Assembly (NCBI GenBank): GCA_019925105.1
Contig: JAHGAU010000015.1
Span: forward strand, 1 to 64,000
From: Niebla homalea
Lineage: Eukaryota; Ascomycota; Lecanoromycetes; Lecanorales; Ramalinaceae
Direction: 5' to 3'
DNA length: 64,000 bases
A program made the translations under genes and the position numbers. Shown here one piece after another: positions 59,282 through 64,000 of this stretch. Each line of letters begins with the position of its first letter. Position 1 is the stretch's first letter. Below the pieces are notes generated by a model. That model saw nothing but the letters and a program-made list of their open reading frames with translations. It made no database searches and had not been told where the DNA came from.

Positions 59282-60694
59282 ATGCCTCCAAATGCACCCA
59301 TGCGGGCAAGATCTGAGTCTCCGAGTGTGGATTTAATGCATGCCACACTGGACTGGCTGCCTGTCGACTTAATTGAGATTGTGGCTGATGATCTGGAAGT
59401 CAGCGACCTCATCTCATTGCACTCGAGTTCAAGAGCTCTTGCCGACAATACGTACAGAGCCTTTAGTAAACGATGTTTCAAGACTGTGTCGACAGATCTG
59501 TCATACAGGAGTCTATGTAAGCTGAGAGACATCTCCGATCGCGAATCATTGCGACTCTCGGTCCAGAGCATTTTGATCACACGCCAGGATAACTCTTCAC
59601 TGCCCTGGCTTCACCGCAATTGCCCGTACCGGGAGATTGTTTGGCGCAAAGGTCTGTCCGGGTTTGTAGAGCAAAAGCCATCAACATCTCTGGATCTGCT
59701 CCAATTGCTGCGTACGAAGCTGGTCAACGTCAACTCATTCCGGATAGTAGATAATGGCGTGGGTTACAAGGAAGGCCACATAATAAGCCGGTGTAAGCCC
59801 TTGGAGGGGCTCCCTCGATTGAGTCTGTTGGACGGAGTGACAATCGCTCTCACCCTCGTGGCCGAGCTCGAAGGAGCTATCCAGCACTTTAGTCTGGATA
59901 CCGAAGTCTGGCATGGGATGCCGGCTCTGCTGCGGAAATCCTCGACATTCCGCCACAGACGGGACTTTCAGTCATCATGGTCTCAGATTCAGGATCTTCA
60001 ACTGAAGACACACATTTCAGGCGCCGACTATGATTGCGTCCTCAAACTCATCAGAGATGCAGCTGCACTACAAAGACTATCCCTGAGAGCGATTGAGACG
60101 TGGCGTCATAGGAGTTTGGACAGGTCGTTCCTGGTCCGGCTTAAGAACTATCCCCTAGCCTTCCTACGCGACTTGGAACTGGATATGATGACGATCACGA
60201 GTCAAGAGCTCTTGGGATTAATTTCCAGTATACAGACCACACTTGAAAGATTGCGGCTGGCCCGAATCCGACTGAAACCTCAGTCGACCTGGCTTTCGAT
60301 TTTCAAGTACCTTCGAGTCGCCATCTTTCCGAATCTGAAGGAAGTTGGGTTGCGAAATCTTGTAGAAGTCATTCGAAACGCACCCACTTGGTTGGACATC
60401 GATTTCACACCACTCATACGATACGTAAAAGATACTTATGCCGGGAACGTGGTCAGTCATGCGTCCGATGCGTGGATCTATCGATCACGGGATAAGTCAA
60501 TCCGATTGATTTTGCCGCCACAGGGTGAGGACCTGGAACAGCGTGTCATAGGGGTTCAGTATAACGGGAAAGACACGGATCTATTCCTGGATGTCCTGGT
60601 AGAGAATACCTCGAGTCAGCTGAGTACAAGAGACTTCATGAATACAAGAGATTTGATGCAAGACGTGAGCCTGTGGGAAGAATTCGGGTCCTGA
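59282..60694 (+). CDS. F-box-like protein of unknown target
   Basis: Single-exon 470-aa protein. Residues about 22-70 (L-D-W-L-P-V-D-L-I-E-I-V-A-D-D-L-E, then D-L-I-S-L-H-S-S-S-R-A-L-A-D) follow the F-box pattern: Leu-Pro at the start, then a Leu/Ser/Cys-type second helix. The rest has weak leucine-rich spacing (L-Q-R-L-S-L-R-A-I, F-L-R-D-L-E-L-D, L-E-R-L-R-L-A-R-I, F-P-N-L-K-E-V-G-L) like the LRR-type tails of fungal F-box proteins, ending without a further domain. Known family role: substrate receptors for SCF ubiquitin ligases. The alternative Met at residue 7 is close. Confidence 0.75.
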   Translation: MPPNAPMRARSESPSVDLMHATLDWLPVDLIEIVADDLEVSDLISLHSSSRALADNTYRAFSKRCFKTVSTDLSYRSLCKLRDISDRESLRLSVQSILITRQDNSSLPWLHRNCPYREIVWRKGLSGFVEQKPSTSLDLLQLLRTKLVNVNSFRIVDNGVGYKEGHIISRCKPLEGLPRLSLLDGVTIALTLVAELEGAIQHFSLDTEVWHGMPALLRKSSTFRHRRDFQSSWSQIQDLQLKTHISGADYDCVLKLIRDAAALQRLSLRAIETWRHRSLDRSFLVRLKNYPLAFLRDLELDMMTITSQELLGLISSIQTTLERLRLARIRLKPQSTWLSIFKYLRVAIFPNLKEVGLRNLVEVIRNAPTWLDIDFTPLIRYVKDTYAGNVVSHASDAWIYRSRDKSIRLILPPQGEDLEQRVIGVQYNGKDTDLFLDVLVENTSSQLSTRDFMNTRDLMQDVSLWEEFGS

Positions 60695-60819
60695 TTTTAA
60701 TAGTCACAAAGCGCTACTGTGCTTAGTATATGAAGCCCGAGATTCATGAGTTAGACACCATGGAGAGCTAAAGCTGTTCTATGTCTCTTGAGACTCGGAA
60801 ACATATCACCCGGGATAAG

Positions 60820-61986
60820 TTACGCTACACTGACCGACGAAGACGGCAAACACGATAATATACCTCCGAGTTTAACCAAAGGAACAGCCTGCTCAGCGGC
60901 AGTAGCATCAAGTTTCGTGTCCGCATGCCCCACACTAATACTGGCATAGCATCCGTCCGTCCCCAAAACAGCATTCTCAGTCGGCAACCTAAAATGACAG
61001 CCCTTCATCAGCATTTTCTCTCGATCATCGCCAGAAAGCCACACTCACCTCGCATCATTCCCGCAGGTCACAACATCCTTCCCAGTGATGAGCGGCACCG
61101 CCGGATAAATCCGACTCAAGACAAACTTATATCTGCCCACGCCCTCCCCACACGCCCCTCCCGTCTTGGGGAAGTTCACATTCAACCACACGTTGGCCGG
61201 CAGATACGGCTTGCCACTCTCAACGAGCGTCTGCGTCACATTTTTCGCGAGGTCTGCGTACACGCTCGCCTCCATGGGCGGGGGATCGACATTCCACGCT
61301 GTCTGCTTGCCGGTAGCACCACTGAAGGCAATGCCGGGTATGCCCTCCTTGACGGCCTCGGTGGCTGCGCCGACGGTGCCAGAGAACCTGACTTCCAAGC
61401 CGAGGTTGGCACCGACGTTGGGGCCGGCGAGGGCGAGGTCGGGTTTCTGGTCGGAGAAGAAGTGAAGGGAGGTGGTCTGGATGCCAGTGCGCATTGCCGT
61501 TACCGGAAAGCTATGGTAATCAGGTAAGCGTGGAGCCGGTGGAGGTTAGTGGGAGCGAGCATGAATGAGAGCGCGGCGGAGATGCTCGGACAGGACACGT
61601 GTGGGCAGATTTGGAGGGATGGACCGCTCACGAGTTCACGTAGTTGAAGCGCGGCATTGAGGCATTGCTCCCTATGGCAGGACTGCCGGCTGGACAGGAA
61701 TTGAATTCACAGGGGAGGTTCCGCTTGGTGGGGGGCGCGTCCTGCGAGCCTTTTGCAGAGAGTCAGCATTCTATCGTATGTATTACGACTGCCGGAAATC
61801 GGTCAGACCTTTGCCGGATTGATTCTCCGCTGGTGCAGAGATGACGACTGAGTCTCCCGCATCGGTCAACGCATTGTAGAACTGCCTTATGTTGACTTCG
61901 GCCCACCCATCGTCATTCGAGAGGATGATGTTGATGGCAAACGCTGGGGAGCAGGAGAATACCAGGAGAGCTCTGGAAAGGTGCAT
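60820..61986 (-). CDS. Secreted SurE-like acid phosphatase / 5'-nucleotidase
   Basis: Four exons on the minus strand (61809-61986, 61632-61749, 61049-61510, 60820-60988; 308 aa); introns 59, 121 and 60 bp, phases 1, 2 and 2. Residues 1-17 are a signal peptide (H-L-S-R-A-L-L-V-F-S-C). The SurE signature S-N-D-D-G (23-27) supplies the metal-binding aspartates; E-N-Q-S-G-K-G (54-60) and A-G-P-N-V-G-A-N-L-G are the other active-site loops. F-N-Y-V-N-S-F-P-V-T-A lies across intron 2. The C-terminus has G-T-D-G-C-Y-A-S-I-S-V. Known activity: metal-dependent phosphatase on nucleotides and other phosphomonoesters; fungal members are often secreted. The first donor (GTCTGA) is non-consensus but is required for the frame. 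Confidence 0.88.
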
Positions 61987-62280
61987 TTCTACTCATGCGC
62001 TCAGAAGTAGAGATTGATTTATAACATCTTGCGTTACAAGCAGCAGACCGGATATTTACGCAACCCTGCTGAAAATTTCTTTAGGGGATGATGCGTGATA
62101 AAACATTGTTTCCCCTCTGATGCAATATGCGCAAATGGGTGCAGGGTGCAGGGGAAGGGTGAGTAAGCCGAATCACTTGTATTGAGTCTACCACTATGCT
62201 TGTCTAATTACACCGTGACAACGACCGTATTTGTGTCCATCCCAAGGGCCGTTTGATGACCGTATACTCACCGCACCTTA
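61987..62280. other. Upstream region of the SurE-like gene and island edge
   Basis: No gene. Composition falls off sharply from 62270 onward where the third AT-rich block begins. Confidence 0.5.
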
Positions 62281-64000
62281 TATACCGGTGCACCTATAAT
62301 ACCGTTAATAAAAGGCCGTTTAATAGGCTTTTATGCGATAGGGTCTTTAATATAAAGGCTATTAAAATAACCGCGGAATACCCCCGTATATTACTCCCTC
62401 TTTAAAGTTACGATAAATTTATGATGGTAATACCGTTATTAACTTATTAAATATAATCCGAATTTTAATCGATTTATCTTAAAGGGTTATTTTAATAAAA
62501 GCTTTATTATAATATTTACGAGTTAATCCTTAATATTAATATATTTTATTAAAATAAAACTTTCTTATATTTTTTTTTAAATAAAGTAATATTAAACGTT
62601 AATATATTTAATCTATAAATAATTCTTTAAATTCTTAATAAAAGAGATATTACCGTTATTATTATTAAATAGAACGATAAACCCGTAACCTTTAAAAATC
62701 CGGTTTTATTGATTTATTTTATAAATTAAATATTTATTTTATACCCTTCAGAAAAAGCTATATACTTAACATTTATAATAAAGGTAATAACGGTACGCTA
62801 TTTCCGAATATATTATACGTATATTATACCGGTATTTAATATTATAAAGTTATATAATAACCTTTTATTATTTTTATTATTAATAAACGTAATATTTATG
62901 AAGTATTTAAATAATCCGTTATTATATTAAAAGCATAAACTTAAATCTAATATATTCTTTAAATATTTAAGTACCCGTATTAAATAGTTTTAATATTAAA
63001 TAATAAGGTTATTATAAAATTAATTTAATTTTAAAATCGAAAAACCAGGTTTAAATGGGTAATAACTTAAAGGAATATAAGCTTATTAAGAAGCTATTAA
63101 TAAGTATATTAATTTATTTATTACATATTAAGTTAAGCTATTTATATATTTTTATATTTATTTATTAAAATATTAATATTATTATAATTCATTATATAAT
63201 ACTTTTTAAAAACGTTAATAATATAACTTATTTAATTTATAATGATAATATCGTTATTTTAGGATACTTATATCCTGAGGATTGCCTTTAACGGGCCTTT
63301 TTTAATAAGCTTAAATATTAAAGTTAAATAATTCTTTATTTACTTATAAATTTTTAAGTTTTTAATAATAATAACGATATTATTAACGTAAAGGGCTATT
63401 AAATATATTTCTTTATTAAACTTTTTAATAAATACGTATGGATTAACCTGAATAAAAATAAAACCGAATTTATAAAGTTATAATTAAAATTTCTTAACTT
63501 AAATCCTTTTTAATTATTTAAGCCTATAAAGGCCTTTAAATAAATAAAGGTATTTACCGGTATTTTATTAAGTTATCGGAATACCCTTAAGAATACTTAT
63601 ATAAATCTCTTTATCTAAATTACCGTTTAAGTATATAATAATAACATTTAAGAACTATAATTAAAGTCTATAGATAACCGTAAATACCAGAAGTAAGCAG
63701 AGTAACTTATACCTTAAAGTAAATAAAAAAATTTCCTTATAATTAATATTTTACTTTTAAGTAAAGCCTTTTATAATAAGTTTTACTTTATATTTATTAA
63801 TAAAATTCAAAGTAAAAAACTTATTCTTAAATACTTACTTAAAGTTAATAAGTTTATAATCCTTTAATTTATTTATAAATTCTTAAGTTTTATTTAATAA
63901 TAAACTTATAATCTTTTTATTAATAATTCTAATTTATTTAAATTAATTTAAAGAATTTATAGCTTATTAATAAATAAATAAATTAATATAAGCCGTAATA
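62281..64000 (-). mobile_element. RIP-degraded Ty1/copia retrotransposon fragment
   Basis: On the minus strand, read through stops, the region around 63300-63560 shows F-K-G-L-Y-R-L-K, G-F-I-F-I-Q-V-N-P-Y-V-F-I, and the catalytic loop A-L-Y-V-N-N-I-V-I-I (63379-63390 encode Y-V-N-N, where the family has two adjacent aspartates). It continues with F-K-L-I-K-K-G-P-L-K. That order is diagnostic of copia-type reverse transcriptase. The element's 5' part (gag, integrase) would lie beyond 64000; its RNase H and LTR should lie between 62280 and 63100, where I recognise nothing certain. Confidence 0.75.

Noticed and set aside
30836..62280. tRNA genes
   Set aside because: Scanned by eye for a GGTTCGAANNC box with a paired acceptor stem; the few GGTTCGA matches fall in coding regions or lack pairing.

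Overview
The window looks like a filamentous ascomycete chromosome, most likely subtelomeric. Evidence: short spliceosomal introns (46-131 bp) with GT..AG ends and CTRAY-like branch sites; typically fungal families (a patatin/esterase-type NLR, an SRPK-like kinase, a guanyl-specific RNase, a KHA1-like antiporter, a SurE-like phosphatase); and two sharply different base compositions. GC-balanced gene islands (about 30.94-37.47 kb and 39.89-62.27 kb) alternate with very AT-rich blocks (1-30.9, 37.5-39.9 and 62.3-64.0 kb). In the AT-rich blocks every recognisable coding remnant carries C-to-T and G-to-A changes and TAA/TAG stops, the signature of repeat-induced point mutation (RIP).

AT-rich block 1 (1-30.9 kb). 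It starts with about 0.9 kb of degenerate C-rich minisatellite and low-complexity repeats. Then comes a tandem array of a roughly 7.5-kb unit, present almost three times (2.38-9.86, 9.86-17.34, 17.34-23.56 kb). Each unit is a RIP-destroyed minus-strand gene for a RecQ-type helicase of the telomere-linked-helicase kind. The N-terminus resembles the fungal OrsD-like (DUF3505) zinc-finger domain, and the start lies at the edge of a 1.27-kb upstream segment that is itself duplicated (tails A and B). The third unit keeps only tail A and is followed by a complete but dead Ty3/gypsy chromovirus-like LTR retrotransposon (23572-30152; 195-bp LTRs, 5-bp target duplication AAAAT). A diverged half-tail follows it.

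Gene island 1 (30.94-37.47 kb) holds one large gene, a three-exon fungal NLR (SesB-like hydrolase / NB-ARC / TPR). AT-rich block 2 (37.5-39.9 kb) is a degraded element I could not identify.

Gene island 2 (39.9-62.3 kb) carries, in order: an SRPK-like kinase (five exons), a nuclear-type basic/coiled-coil protein, an aminoglycoside-phosphotransferase-fold kinase, a secreted RNase T1-family enzyme, a multi-pass membrane protein, two divergent secreted proteins of unknown function, a KHA1-like K+/H+ antiporter, a possible small protein, an RNase III-domain protein, an F-box-like protein and a secreted SurE-like phosphatase. AT-rich block 3 (62.3-64.0 kb) contains a Ty1/copia reverse-transcriptase remnant on the minus strand.

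The layout resembles the 'two-speed' compartment seen in many plant-associated fungi: a self-recognition receptor and several secreted proteins embedded between RIP-inactivated repeats. Exon structures were assembled by hand from splice signals and reading-frame continuity; total coding lengths were checked to be multiples of three.
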